The notes under the pieces are model-generated. The model was given only the letters and a program-made list of their open reading frames with translations, was not told where the DNA came from and did not search any database. Positions 45,301 to 54,539 of a stretch of 64,000 bases of DNA are shown one piece after another. The DNA is from Corythucha ciliata (taxonomy: Eukaryota > Arthropoda > Insecta > Hemiptera > Tingidae). Both the position numbers and the translations under genes were made by a program. The stretch covers positions 8,103,253-8,167,252 of the forward strand of contig CM075939.1 in the NCBI GenBank assembly GCA_038030265.1, written 5' to 3'. How positions within the stretch are numbered: position 1 is the first letter of the stretch; the number at the start of each line of letters is the position of its first letter.

Positions 45301-48109
45301 GGATCCAACATCTCGAATAGCCCGTTGGACAATGAAATTGGCCGAATATAATTATGTCCCCAAGTATCGCAGTGGGAGCCAAAACGCCAATGCTGACGCT
45401 CTCAGCAGATTACTAAAAATCGGACCCGTCAGTGACCAACCCCCAATGCTGACCCCGGCTCTTGTGAGAGCAGCTCAAGAAATGGACCCTTGGATCCAGA
45501 GTTTAGATACTACCAAGACCCCGTTAATCGGGGTAAGAGAGGACATTAAATACCGGATTGATCCCACGGACCCTGAGGAATGGAGGTTATTAGTCCCAGC
45601 CACTTTGAGGCATGCAGTTCTTCAGTACTGTCATGACTCCACCTGGGCAGGACATCCGGGTGCAAACCGCACGGTCGAACTGCTACGACGGGTGGTTCAT
45701 TGGCCGAAATTAGAACGTGATGTGCGAGAATATGTCAAATCCTGTACGGCGTGTCAAAAACGAAAAACTCCCCCTAACCTGAAACCCCCCCTACAGGCAC
45801 CCTTCTTCCCCAGTCGCCCGGGTGAGGTACTGGCTTTGGATGTTGTCGGCCCTCTACCCGAAACCGCTTCCGGAGCGAAATATATCTTAACGGCCATCGA
45901 TCACTTTTCCCGCTTCGCCGAAGCCTATCCCATGGAAAATCAGCAGACAGATACGGTCGTGCGAAGAGTAAAAGAACATATGACACGATATGGGGTTCCG
46001 GACCAAATCCTGACGGACCGGGGAAGTAATTTCACCTCGGCGGTGTTCCAGGGATTGTGTCGGGAATTAGGGATTTATAAGCTGCAAACCACAGCTTACC
46101 ACCCGCAGACAAATGGCATAGTGGAAAGGTTTCACCGAAATTTAGGCGAGGGAATAGCCAAATATACGAAACAAATGGGACGAGACTGGGATCAGTGGCT
46201 AGGGTACGTAGTTGCGGCCTATCGAAACATTCCTCACTCGGGTACTGGGTATACACCGAACTATTTGTTTTTGGGGAGAGAGATCCGCACCCCATTAGAA
46301 GCATCCTTGGCCCCAACGGACAAAAATTCCGGAGAAGATAATAAGCGCCGACGCGAAAAATACGAGAAGGCCCTGAAATTAGCTCGGCGACAAAATGAGG
46401 TCATGTGGGAGAAGAGAGCGGAAGTAATAAACACTCGTCGAACTCTTCGCTATTTTGCGGAGGGGGATGCGGTGTATATTAACTATCCTCAACCACCCCG
46501 TGGTATAGCAAAAAAATTCTACTCCCCCTGGAAAGGACCATTCCGCATAATACGAAGGTTAAGCGAAGTAGTCTACCTCGTGAAAGATTATCTGGGCAAA
46601 ATACAAACTGTAAATGTTACGCGAATAAAGCCGGCCTTTTCTCGGGAAGGGCGACTAGACCAACCCGGATTCATACCTAGTGAGGACCTAGAGATAGTTC
46701 TAAAGAACGACATAACATCGTCCAAAAACCCCCAACTTGGGGGCCAGCCCGACCTGGAATACATAAGTCTCGAAGCCGGAGGGAAAACAGATGCCAGCTC
46801 CGGAATGAATTCTCCACCCACGTCACGGGGAGAAGGGCCAAAGGATAGCATCCCCATTAGCGGGCCCCAGACACCACAGGTGGTTGCAGCCGACTTATCA
46901 GTTAATCCAAACTCGTGTTTGTCAGACGACAAAACACCCGCTACCCCGGTAGTTACTGAAAGTGAAAACAAGTACAACTTACGACCAAGACCAAGAATTG
47001 ATTTCAGGAGATTCCACCAGTCGGGAAACAGACAGGTGAAAGAGGGACCGGAGGGTGGCGGGGAACAGCAGGGGGAAGGGGACCAGTCCACATTGGGGGT
47101 CCTTTACTCATCCCCTAAACCATCTTGTATGAGTACTCCCTTTTCGCTCGTTAAATTCAAGTATTGGTCCCCCCAGGGTCCGAACATCATGAACGCCTCA
47201 GGTTCTTTGGTAGAACAACTCGACCACATCGCGGGGTTAGTCCGTTTCGACTTCGATCGAGGGGAAGCATTGATTCACTCCCTTCTACTACACGCGGGAG
47301 ACGACGAGCGACTACTGAACATAGCGCAAGAGATCCGTCGATGGTATATAACGAACAAATTATATATGAAGGAAATTACTGCCACCATGAAGAGGGTATC
47401 CGAAACCATACGGAATACCCCTACCGAAGCACGGAGAATAGTCACTCCGGAGCCCGAGAGATCTCGCTCCCATGCAACGCAGACATCTCGAACTGCAGCC
47501 TCTACTTCGACATCCGTGCAAGAAAACCTGGAAGGCATGGTACGCATCTTCACGGAGACCAACCATGCGATGCAGGAACCCCTCGTCGTCAAGGTAGCCC
47601 GGCTCGACTGTCAGCTCGTCCCAGAAAATCGCACGGCAACGGAACCACCGAATAGCCCCAACACGACACATCATCCCAGCGCTGCCCTATTAGTCAACAA
47701 CATAGAAGGAACGAAAATCGACACCCACTTAACTGAAGTTGTACCTGAGGCTGAGGAAGTGATCGACCTAACAGCTACGCCACCGGCGGAAGACACGTTT
47801 GGTCCCATATCTGCGACGGCTAAAACGACCACCAACAGAAAGAAACGTCGAGCCTCGGAGGAGACCAGGCCACGACACAGGCCACTGACGGAAATCACCT
47901 GTCCGATTTGCCAAAAGAAGGGGATGGCGCGAACCACCCTGAGATGCTGCGGGTGTGAATACATAATGAGAAAAAACGACAAGAAGCCATACCCTCATGG
48001 AAACGAGTGTATGCAAACGGAAACTATTCGAGGCGAAAATCTAAACTGTAAGGCGTGTTTGGTCGTCCGTATGGGTCGGTTCCGGCGGGAGGGTCCGAAA
48101 ACCGCCTAG
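42341..48109 (+). CDS. gag-pol: gypsy gag-pol polyprotein, 1922 aa, with extra C-terminal module
   Basis: One uninterrupted frame; the first ATG follows AAAATA. Order: gag (1-~235); three knuckles, CYRCQEMGHMARNC (~241), CKFCQSTDHFPVDC (~283) and CDYCGFLGHDENSC (~310); protease VDTGAQTSIV (~376); RT with CFVYLDDIIVHS (~760); RNase H STDASGYALGAVLAQ (~907); integrase zinc region (GHPG...CTACQKRK, ~1102-1145); DDE core at ALDVVGPL (~1165), LTDRGSNFTS (~1224) and NGIVERFHR (~1260); and a GPF..RLSEVVYLVK end (~1399). All catalytic acids seen are kept, so it may be active. Beyond ~1450 lies a ~450-aa tail not usual for gypsy: a helical-looking part, a VIDLTA motif in an acidic setting (~1807), basic NRKKRRAS (~1830), and a CPIC...RCCGC...HGNEC...CKAC zinc-type motif (~1853-1905). 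There is no separate env. Confidence 0.97.
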   Translation: MSDRGDSPDRGNDAFDRLADLFRPVLQQIADQNRPPPAPQLPPSFLLTVDAWEPDQEGGITISQFFSLFENVTHDLPDRQKLNLLQSRLKKGALSYYLTLTGIWGEANAYEQVRDALINRFTKKTSPEEAIMRLMATKQRVGETPQKFAERITAVAEDTLTPLEARQPYAVRKQAIQSRALSAFINNCNHAELMSAFEPRDMEEAVRKAEKLNGRTYSADPDDVPLFKVQEAPQARGGVTCYRCQEMGHMARNCPQNSIPRATLPVTTAPTDPRRLAQPTRPCKFCQSTDHFPVDCTNRTTNKNTSPISCDYCGFLGHDENSCRRQKYDGSVPTQAKVLRSHDLDKDPIYIPHLNTVGNALLIIQVKLENQWHPMIVDTGAQTSIVPYPISGIPLEPCCQVASLADGSRVSLLGKQKLQAEVCGVKLYHTWAVLPMQEPSYGLVGLDLLKKLPIMIDPSLGKIVLKSTDGKDTVPWLSPSERTPETRDESRCMYLKEGDPQDDRAPSQNKSLEKCKLNPQPFLSNTEDPEVQNLAGVDLELVPENPHDQENRIVIDQKLALADPEVKPWVRQIYKEYSELWQPIDKNGCSLPVQHKIDILPDAEPISARPYQVPYALRNVIDQQIQELLDKGIVEPTQSSWAAPVVLVRKRTEEGTEKYRFCIDYRRLNAITKPDAYPMPLIQETLEQLGGNSLFSTIDLASGYHQIPIAPEDRDKTAFRTYRHHLAFTKMPFGLRNAPATFQRAMNSLLDGLVGNSCFVYLDDIIVHSPDKETHMQDLRNVLDRLKNARLRLNIKKCRFYETSVHYLGHIVTPEGVLPDPEKIAAVIRVPPPKNVRDVRSFLGLAGFYRRFIPKYSSLTQPLTRLTRKNVPFTWDSEQHNAFEGLKQALTTPPILTYPDYSRPFILSTDASGYALGAVLAQEWDGQEKPIAYASRTLNRAEQHYSVTEKELLAVVWATQHFRCYLLGRTFHLRTDHAPLVWSLNVRDPTSRIARWTMKLAEYNYVPKYRSGSQNANADALSRLLKIGPVSDQPPMLTPALVRAAQEMDPWIQSLDTTKTPLIGVREDIKYRIDPTDPEEWRLLVPATLRHAVLQYCHDSTWAGHPGANRTVELLRRVVHWPKLERDVREYVKSCTACQKRKTPPNLKPPLQAPFFPSRPGEVLALDVVGPLPETASGAKYILTAIDHFSRFAEAYPMENQQTDTVVRRVKEHMTRYGVPDQILTDRGSNFTSAVFQGLCRELGIYKLQTTAYHPQTNGIVERFHRNLGEGIAKYTKQMGRDWDQWLGYVVAAYRNIPHSGTGYTPNYLFLGREIRTPLEASLAPTDKNSGEDNKRRREKYEKALKLARRQNEVMWEKRAEVINTRRTLRYFAEGDAVYINYPQPPRGIAKKFYSPWKGPFRIIRRLSEVVYLVKDYLGKIQTVNVTRIKPAFSREGRLDQPGFIPSEDLEIVLKNDITSSKNPQLGGQPDLEYISLEAGGKTDASSGMNSPPTSRGEGPKDSIPISGPQTPQVVAADLSVNPNSCLSDDKTPATPVVTESENKYNLRPRPRIDFRRFHQSGNRQVKEGPEGGGEQQGEGDQSTLGVLYSSPKPSCMSTPFSLVKFKYWSPQGPNIMNASGSLVEQLDHIAGLVRFDFDRGEALIHSLLLHAGDDERLLNIAQEIRRWYITNKLYMKEITATMKRVSETIRNTPTEARRIVTPEPERSRSHATQTSRTAASTSTSVQENLEGMVRIFTETNHAMQEPLVVKVARLDCQLVPENRTATEPPNSPNTTHHPSAALLVNNIEGTKIDTHLTEVVPEAEEVIDLTATPPAEDTFGPISATAKTTTNRKKRRASEETRPRHRPLTEITCPICQKKGMARTTLRCCGCEYIMRKNDKKPYPHGNECMQTETIRGENLNCKACLVVRMGRFRREGPKTA
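46690..48109 (+). other. C-terminal tail of the gypsy ORF: SIM-like motif, basic patch, zinc motif
   Basis: The part after the integrase end. Pro/Ser-rich and low-complexity linkers alternate with a helix-rich segment (47170-47410, e.g. ALIHSLLLHAGDDERLLNIA). EEVIDLTATPPAED matches the hydrophobic core plus acidic flank of SUMO-interacting motifs. The eight Cys/His positions CxxC, CxxC, HxxxC, CxxC could bind two zinc ions in a RING-like or treble-clef manner. Function is not established. Confidence 0.6.
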
Positions 48110-48141
48110 GCTAAAAACCCTAGGCGATTTTCGGAAGCTAT

Positions 48142-48152
48142 GGGGGAAGGAA
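48142..48152 (+). other. gypsy polypurine tract
   Basis: GGGGGAAGGAA ends one base before the 3' LTR. Confidence 0.85.
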
Positions 48153-48153
48153 T

Positions 48154-49797
48154 TGTAACATGACCAATAGCCCCCCCCCCCCATTCAAATATTGTTGTGC
48201 CCGTCCAGATTGAATTTGTATACCGTAGAATAAGGTAGTTTAAGGTTCTTTTTTTTTCTTTCTTTCGTCTTTTATTTTATTGGTAGTCATTTATTCGTAT
48301 CACTTCGCTCTTCGTGATTTTCTTGTAACTCAATGTAAATAGTTGACGTTAAGTAGAAAACTCTATGCGCACTCTCTGGGTGGGAACCGGCAAAGAAGAT
48401 ATTTCTCCCGTCGTCCTCTAAAGCGCCACTCCCTAATCCCCTCCTAGTTGCCCTGCTCACACTTACCAAAAAAGGTGGGGACGTCCCTATAAAAACGAGG
48501 TGCTAGGTCAAAAAAGGAGTCGTCGCGATCACGCTAAACTAGCGAGCAATACGGTTCCGGTTGTTTGGGTCTGCCACCCCGCAAGTTGGTGTAAAGTGTT
48601 TGGGTCTGCCACCCCGCAAGTTGGTGTAAAGTGTTTGGGTCTGCCACCCCGCAAGTTGGTGTAAAGTGTTTGGGTCTGCCACCCCGCAAGTTGGCGTGAG
48701 TGTTGGGTCTGCCACCCCGCAAGTTGGCGCAGTCGCGTTTGTTTACAGTTGTGCCGGTCCGTTTGCTGCTCGCTAGCGAGAGTGCGTGAGTATACTTTGC
48801 GTGTACAAAGTGCGTATACCCCGTCTGTTTTCGTGTTCACCAACGAGTTCGTTTACACCCACCTTTTTCTACACCACCGAGTCTTCATCACCGTCTTCGT
48901 GTTCACCAACGAGTTCGTTTACACCCACCTTTTTCTACACCACCGAGTCTTCATCATCGTCTTCGTGTTCACCAAAAATTCGTTTACACCCACCTTTTTC
49001 TACACCACCGTCTTCGTGTTCACCAACAATTCGTTTACACCCACCTTTTTCTACACCACCGAGTCTTCATCATCGTCTTCGTGTTCACCAACGAGTTCGT
49101 TTACACCCACCTTTTTCTACACCACCGAGTTTTCATCATCGTCTTCGTGTTCACCAACGAGTTCGTTTACACCCACCTTTTTCTACACCACCGAGTCTTC
49201 ATCACCGTCTTCGTGTTCACCAACGAGTTCGTTTACACCCACCTTTTTCTACACCACCGAGTCTTCATCACCGTCTTCGTGTTCACCAACGAGTTCGTTT
49301 ACACCCACCTTTTTCTACACCACCGAGTCTTCATCACCGTCTTCGTGTTCACCAACGGGTCATCTACACCCAGCTGTTTCTTCACCACTTCGTCTCCACC
49401 ACCATCATCCCAAGCTCCACCGCAGAACTTTCAAAACCCCCAGGTCAGTGTGACAGGGTCATCTAATTTTCCTTTGCATTACCTGAATTTATTACCCCGT
49501 CTTACATCGAAACGTCTGAACCTTCCCGTCCCAGAGAGTGCGTAGCGAGAAATATTGCAACAATAACCCGACCCCTGTACATATATATTTATCCCCCGGA
49601 GAAGTTTATTCCTTACTATTCGATTTACGGAAATATTTTAAGATTGTCCAGTTTTATTTCTTTAGAATATAGTGTTTAAAATAAAATTCTTAAAAACCAC
49701 GAAACTCTATTTTCTTGCCTGTCGATATCCCATCCCTTGGACAAAACCCAACAAAAGTAAGTAACGACCCCCGACAACGAAGTAATTTGGGGTCACA
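48154..49797 (+). repeat. gypsy 3' LTR, 1644 bp
   Basis: Same layout, but eight ~66-bp units, one of which lacks 14 bp. Two fewer units (132 bp) plus 14 bp account exactly for the 146-bp length difference. AATAAA is at 49680. Confidence 0.95.
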
Positions 49798-50045
49798 TTA
49801 GCGCTTTTTTACAAAACCATTGGTTATAGTTATTTTGATTTTTCACTCTTCTTTCCGCGAATTTCCATGTTTCATAATTTTAACCTCGAATTACTAGCGA
49901 ATTAGCTATACATTTTGCTTAATTTTAGCCGAGATTTAGCGCTTTTTATCACATCTGTCCGTTAATGAGAGATTTTTCCCAATGAATTAAGCCGTGAATT
50001 GGCCATTTACCTCAATTTCAGTCAAAAATTAGCGTTTTTTAAATT
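49798..50045 (+). repeat. degenerate ~30-bp array beyond the gypsy element
   Basis: Continues the array of 39690-40396 after the second TTAG. Confidence 0.7.
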
Positions 50046-50951
50046 TTGGGTCTGCATTAAGAGGGTTCGTCCTCCAAACCGCTATTAACCGCTTACTTGC
50101 CATAAGAACCGCACATAAGGGAGCCTTTTCAATTTTGGCCGCCCACGAGGAGGCGTGAATTGTAGCGTTTTCCATTTGCGAAAAAATCTGAGGGGGAGGG
50201 GTGCCAAAATCCAACATTAAAAAAGATAATTTACCACTGTAGGCCACGGGCGGGCCATTGTGATACTTCTTGGCCCGCGGGCCAAGTATTGGGTAAATAT
50301 TGGGTAAATTAATACGAAAAAACATCTGAACAAATCTCTAAAATGAACATTGATGATGTTGGGCGTCTCACTGACCCGACAATGGCACTAAAGTTCGGCT
50401 CAGCTCTTCGTTTTGTGGATTCGCCTCATTTGAAAAATAAATTTCACCAGTTTGCCTCCAAAATTTCGAGAGAACGGTTAATAACAATCGTTTCGATTTC
50501 ACCGCCCTTACCGCACATTTCAATAAAAAATCCTCCGATAGGACAAGCTCCAAGCACATCCTATTCTCCTGATATGAAACTACGAAAATTACCCCAAAAC
50601 ACTTGGAAAAAAAGGGCAAAATCGTCGTTTTTGACCAATTTTGATACCGAATGATTAGGAGAACAGAATGTGATGGGAGCTCGTCGACGGAAGAATTTTT
50701 TGACGGAAGCCGAGCTCCAGTACATTACACTCTCCTAATACCACCGCATAGCACTTGAGAAAAGGGGCAAAATCGTCATTTTTGACTAGATTTGCTCCAC
50801 CCCCCCCCCCCCACAAATACCAGGAGAATAGAACACGCATGGAACTTCGACAAAGGAATTTTTGCCAATATGTGACAAGGAGTGAATTAATAACCACAAT
50901 TTCCCTGGAAATGTTCACTCTCGTAACGAAATGTAAAAACCCGATTTCACG
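50046..50951. other. no gene; decayed repeats
   Basis: GGCGGGCCA / GGCCCGCGGGCCAAG near 50250-50285 resembles a hAT-like end. From ~50560, segments with CACTTGGAAAAA and AATCGTCGTTTTTGACCAATTT versus ATTTTTGACTAG recur loosely. A C14 run is at ~50799. Confidence 0.45.
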
Positions 50952-51099
50952 GTTTTTTGTCATTTCTTTCCCCAATTTATATTCACACTTTAAAAAGCCA
51001 AATTTTGGCAGGGTTCGCTCATTTAGTTTTTTGTCATTTCTTTCCCCAATTTATATTCACACTTTAAAAAGCCAAATTTTGGCAGGGTTCGCTCATTTA
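50952..51099. repeat. exact 74-bp tandem duplication
   Basis: 50952-51025 and 51026-51099 are identical. Confidence 0.9.
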
Positions 51100-51740
51100 A
51101 AAACTAATTTTACAGAATTTTTCTCATTGAGTACCCGATTTTGTGAGAATTAGCTCCTTCATTTTCGGGAATTTTCACCTGATCAAAACCATGGCTTTGG
51201 CTCTTTATAAAATCAGTTTCGTGGGTTCGTTTAGTTCAAAAATGTAATTAGGTGAAAAACGGATTTTGGTTTTACCACAATTTTGCTGGAGATTTTCTAT
51301 TGGCCCCGCAAAGATTAAGCGACCGCCCCTGGTGGCGTCTGAAAGAACATTCCTAGAGTAGACACCAAAGTCATTATTTCGATATTTTGACTTTGATAGG
51401 CACACAATGATGGTAGTTACTGGTTGCTATTGCTACAGCATTGTTTACAGTTTTGGCTTCTAGTGGATGTGTTTAAAGCGGCTTGACGTTACGCAGAAAT
51501 TCGCTCATAGTTTTTTCTCGCCGTGTCCTGAGGGGCGCGTCCAGCATAATGAAGGAAGGGGGAAGGCGGACGAGAAAAAAATAACTAAGAAGCGCATTTG
51601 CTTTACGAATATTATCATAACTATAAAATTCTAAACAAATTAGTTAAAAAAGAGCTTTGGCCGTTGGAATTGGTACATCCACAGAAGCCAGGGCACACAA
51701 GAGCTAGTACACAGTAAATACTTGGGCTTAGCTATCAAGT
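51100..51740. other. no gene recognised
   Basis: AT-rich unique sequence. Confidence 0.5.
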
Positions 51741-51744
51741 AAAT

Positions 51745-52660
51745 CAATGGAAATAATTGGAGATTTTCCTCAATTTTTGCTGCAAATTAGCGATTTTTTT
51801 ACCTTTTTAGCAGTGAGTCTAGCATTTTTTTTTACTTTCAGCCGCAAAAAAACGTTTTTATTAATTGCAGTCGCGTTAATTATAGTTATGTTTCTCAATA
51901 TTGACTACAAATTAGCGGCGTATGAACTATTATCATTTCTTTTTACTTTTATCCATGGATTAGCGCTTTTTCCTATTTTAAGGCCCGAAATTGCATAGGC
52001 AATGGATTTATGTTTTCCTATATTTTACCCGTAAATCAGTGTTCTACTAAATTTTAGCCATGAATTAGCGTATTTCTAAATTTAGGCGTGAATTAGGCTA
52101 TTTTTTTCATTTTTATCCGCGAAATAACTTTTTTGTATAGGCATTTTATCCTCGTTTTTCCCAATTTCATCCGTGAATTAGCGATTTTCTGCCGCGATAT
52201 TATTAACGATTCAATTCATAATATCCTGGATCGTCCCAATTTTAGCAGCTAATTAGAGCTTTTTCAATTTTGCATTCGAATTAGCTATTTTTCTCAATTT
52301 TAGCAGTTTTTAATTAGCGATTTTCTCAGTTAACGCTTTGGGTTAGCGTTTTTCTCAATTTTAACTGCTATTTAGCCATTCTTTTAAATTTCAGTTGTGA
52401 ATTAGCGTTTTTCGCTAATTGAGCTGCAAAATAGGGGTTTTTCTCTTTTGTATCAACAATTTCAATAGCGAATTTGCCATTTTATTCTCCATTTTACCCC
52501 CAAAATTAGTTTTTTCCCCACAATTTTACCTTTTTTTTCGCCTTTCTGCTCTTGCAAAAAGCGGGGCACATCTCAGTTTTACCAAAGAACAGAAAATTTA
52601 CCTTTTTTTCCCCTTAATTTTAGCCATAAAGTGGCATCTTGGCCATTTCGCGACTACAGT
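51745..52660 (+). repeat. degenerate ~30-bp array, forward
   Basis: Units AATTAGCGATTTTCT and CAATTTTAGCAGC about every 30 bp. Apparent hydrophobic open stretches here come from T-rich units. Confidence 0.75.
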
Positions 52661-52779
52661 TTCCTTATAGCTTTATAGCATTATAAAAAGCGTTAATCAG
52701 AGGCTAGAAGTGTGGAAACAACAATTTTCAGCTTCTGACGGCAAGTTGCTGCCTCATAATGAGAAAACCGGATAATTCA

Positions 52780-53186
52780 TTGCTTTAAGCGCAAAAAATC
52801 GCTAATTTGGAGGTAAAAATAAGAAAAAGTGCTAATTCATGGAAGAAATTAAGAAAAATCGCTCATAAGCGGCTAAAAACGGGAAAAATACTAGAGACTT
52901 TTAGCAACACCCCCGCTAACGCTAACGCAAACGATAAATCAGTCGTTGCTTGGTTACGAAACATCTGATTGGTTGAAATTTGAAAATGAAGTTTCCGGAA
53001 GATTTATCGGGAGAGTGCTAAAACTCACTACTAATTCATTGCAAAAATTCAGAAAAATCGCGAATTCGCGGTTAAATTGAAATAAATCGCTAATTCACGG
53101 CTAAAATTGTGACAAATCGCTTATACGCCGCTAAAATAAAAAAATCGCTAATTCATCGATAAAAGTAAAAGAAGCGATGAAGTGAA
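52780..53186 (-). repeat. degenerate ~30-bp array, inverse
   Basis: Same unit inverted (e.g. AATTCACGGCTAAAATTGTG). Interrupted by unique DNA ~52900-53030 and by the MITE at 53187. Confidence 0.75.
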
Positions 53187-53713
53187 GGCCCAATTACACG
53201 GGCAATTTTTTAAGGAAATTATTGCACGAAAGCGAATTGCAGCAATAGCCCAGCAAGAAACTCCCCGTTTCGTGCAATTTTTCCCCTCTCGAGAACTCCC
53301 TCTTTTCTTGAAGCAATAATTGCATCGAATTGTCCAATATTGCTTACTGTTGTCCAATTCCGTCGACTACTTTTCCTTGCAATTTTTCTAGTCCACTGAG
53401 GTTGAATAATTATTGCAAGTTTTCTAAGTTTTTTGGCCCCGGGTCACCAGGGTACATGGTTGTCCGGATGACAATTCTCGGAAAAGAAGAAACGGAACAA
53501 TTTTCAACGGTAATATAAACGTAAAAGTTGAGCAATTTTTGTTGCACTGCAGAAATTGAACAATTCACTGCAATAAAATTGCTGCAATAAATTGCAAATC
53601 CCTCAACTACCCGCTGGGGGAAAATTGCTTAGTATTGCTGCAATTTTTGTAGAAAACAATTGTTCAATAATTGCCAAATTGCAGCAATTTTTATTGCTCG
53701 TGTAAACGGGCCT
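53187..53713. mobile_element. 527-bp MITE, TGA target duplication
   Basis: TGA at 53184-53186 and 53714-53716. The inverted ends are AGGCCCAATTACACGGGCAA and AGGCCCGTTTACACGAGCAA. The interior is crowded with TTGCAGCAAT/ATTGCTGCAA palindromes, possibly protein-binding sites or products of slippage. Confidence 0.85.
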
Positions 53714-53716
53714 TGA

Positions 53717-54025
53717 GGAAAAAACGCTAATTCGCGGCCAAATTAAGAAATACCTTTAGGTAATGCGCGACAAAAATTGGGAAAAACTCTAATTCGTGGC
53801 TGAAAATGTAGAAAAATCTGTAGTTGTAGGAAAAAGCGGTAATTTACGGCAAAAATTGAGAAAATTCGCGGCTAAAATGGAGACAATTCGCTTACTCATC
53901 GCTAAAAAAGAGACAAATAGCTGATTCACTGATGCAATTGAGAAAAATCGCCAATGCTAATCGCAAAATGCTAATTTGTGGTTAAAATGGAAAGAACGCC
54001 ATGTCGCGGCTTAATTCAGAACAGT
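53717..54025 (-). repeat. degenerate ~30-bp array, inverse, continued
   Basis: Continues 52780-53186 beyond the MITE. Confidence 0.7.
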
Positions 54026-54090
54026 GAATTTATAGGGGCGCCGGTGAAAGATTCGCCCGGGGGCGCCAAATTTCTAAAGCCGGCACTGTT
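54026..54090 (-). other. array boundary motif
   Basis: The reverse complement reads CAGTGCCGGCTTTAGAAATT then TGGCGCCCCC, matching 39658-39692 next to another copy of the array. It looks like a transposon end. 54091-54539 is unique sequence without a gene. Confidence 0.55.
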
Positions 54091-54539
54091 TGTCGGTATA
54101 ATTAACGAATGGGAATTAGTGCCATGGGGAGATGATGACAGGAGTGGATCAAGATCTGAACCCTAAGAGGGGGGGGGGATGCTGATGTTTTACTACCGGT
54201 AACTCTAAAATGGCGTGTTCTATAGATGCACTTTCTCTGCTCATTGTTCAATAGTTGTAGCATCGTGGCACGTAGCGATATTTGAAAATCTTTTTTTTTA
54301 ATTTGAATTTGGGTGTCCATGATCACGATTGACGTCGAATGTCCTTGATATCATGGTGACCGATGGAAGGAAGCAGTTTACCGATGGTAACTAAAATTGA
54401 TATTATAACGCACGTGCTTGTGGTTGTGGCTTCACTACACTCCAACTATTGAATCATGTACTCATGTATTAACCATTGCAATTATTTTATACGAGTTTTG
54501 TTGAAGCACCCCGCTCGTCCTGCACCGGCCACTGTCTAC

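Larger units (their letters stand above)
40397..49797 (+). mobile_element. complete Ty3/gypsy retrotransposon, 9.4 kb
   Basis: Both LTRs begin TGTAACATGACC and end GGGGTCACA. TTAG flanks the element (40393-40396 and 49798-49801). Primer site, single open gag-pol frame, purine tract and LTR signals are all in place. Apart from tandem-copy changes and two 1-bp indels, the LTRs differ by only a few substitutions, so insertion looks recent. Confidence 0.97.

Noticed and set aside
51747..51998. Hydrophobic frame resembling a membrane protein
   Set aside because: Produced by T-rich units of the ~30-bp array.
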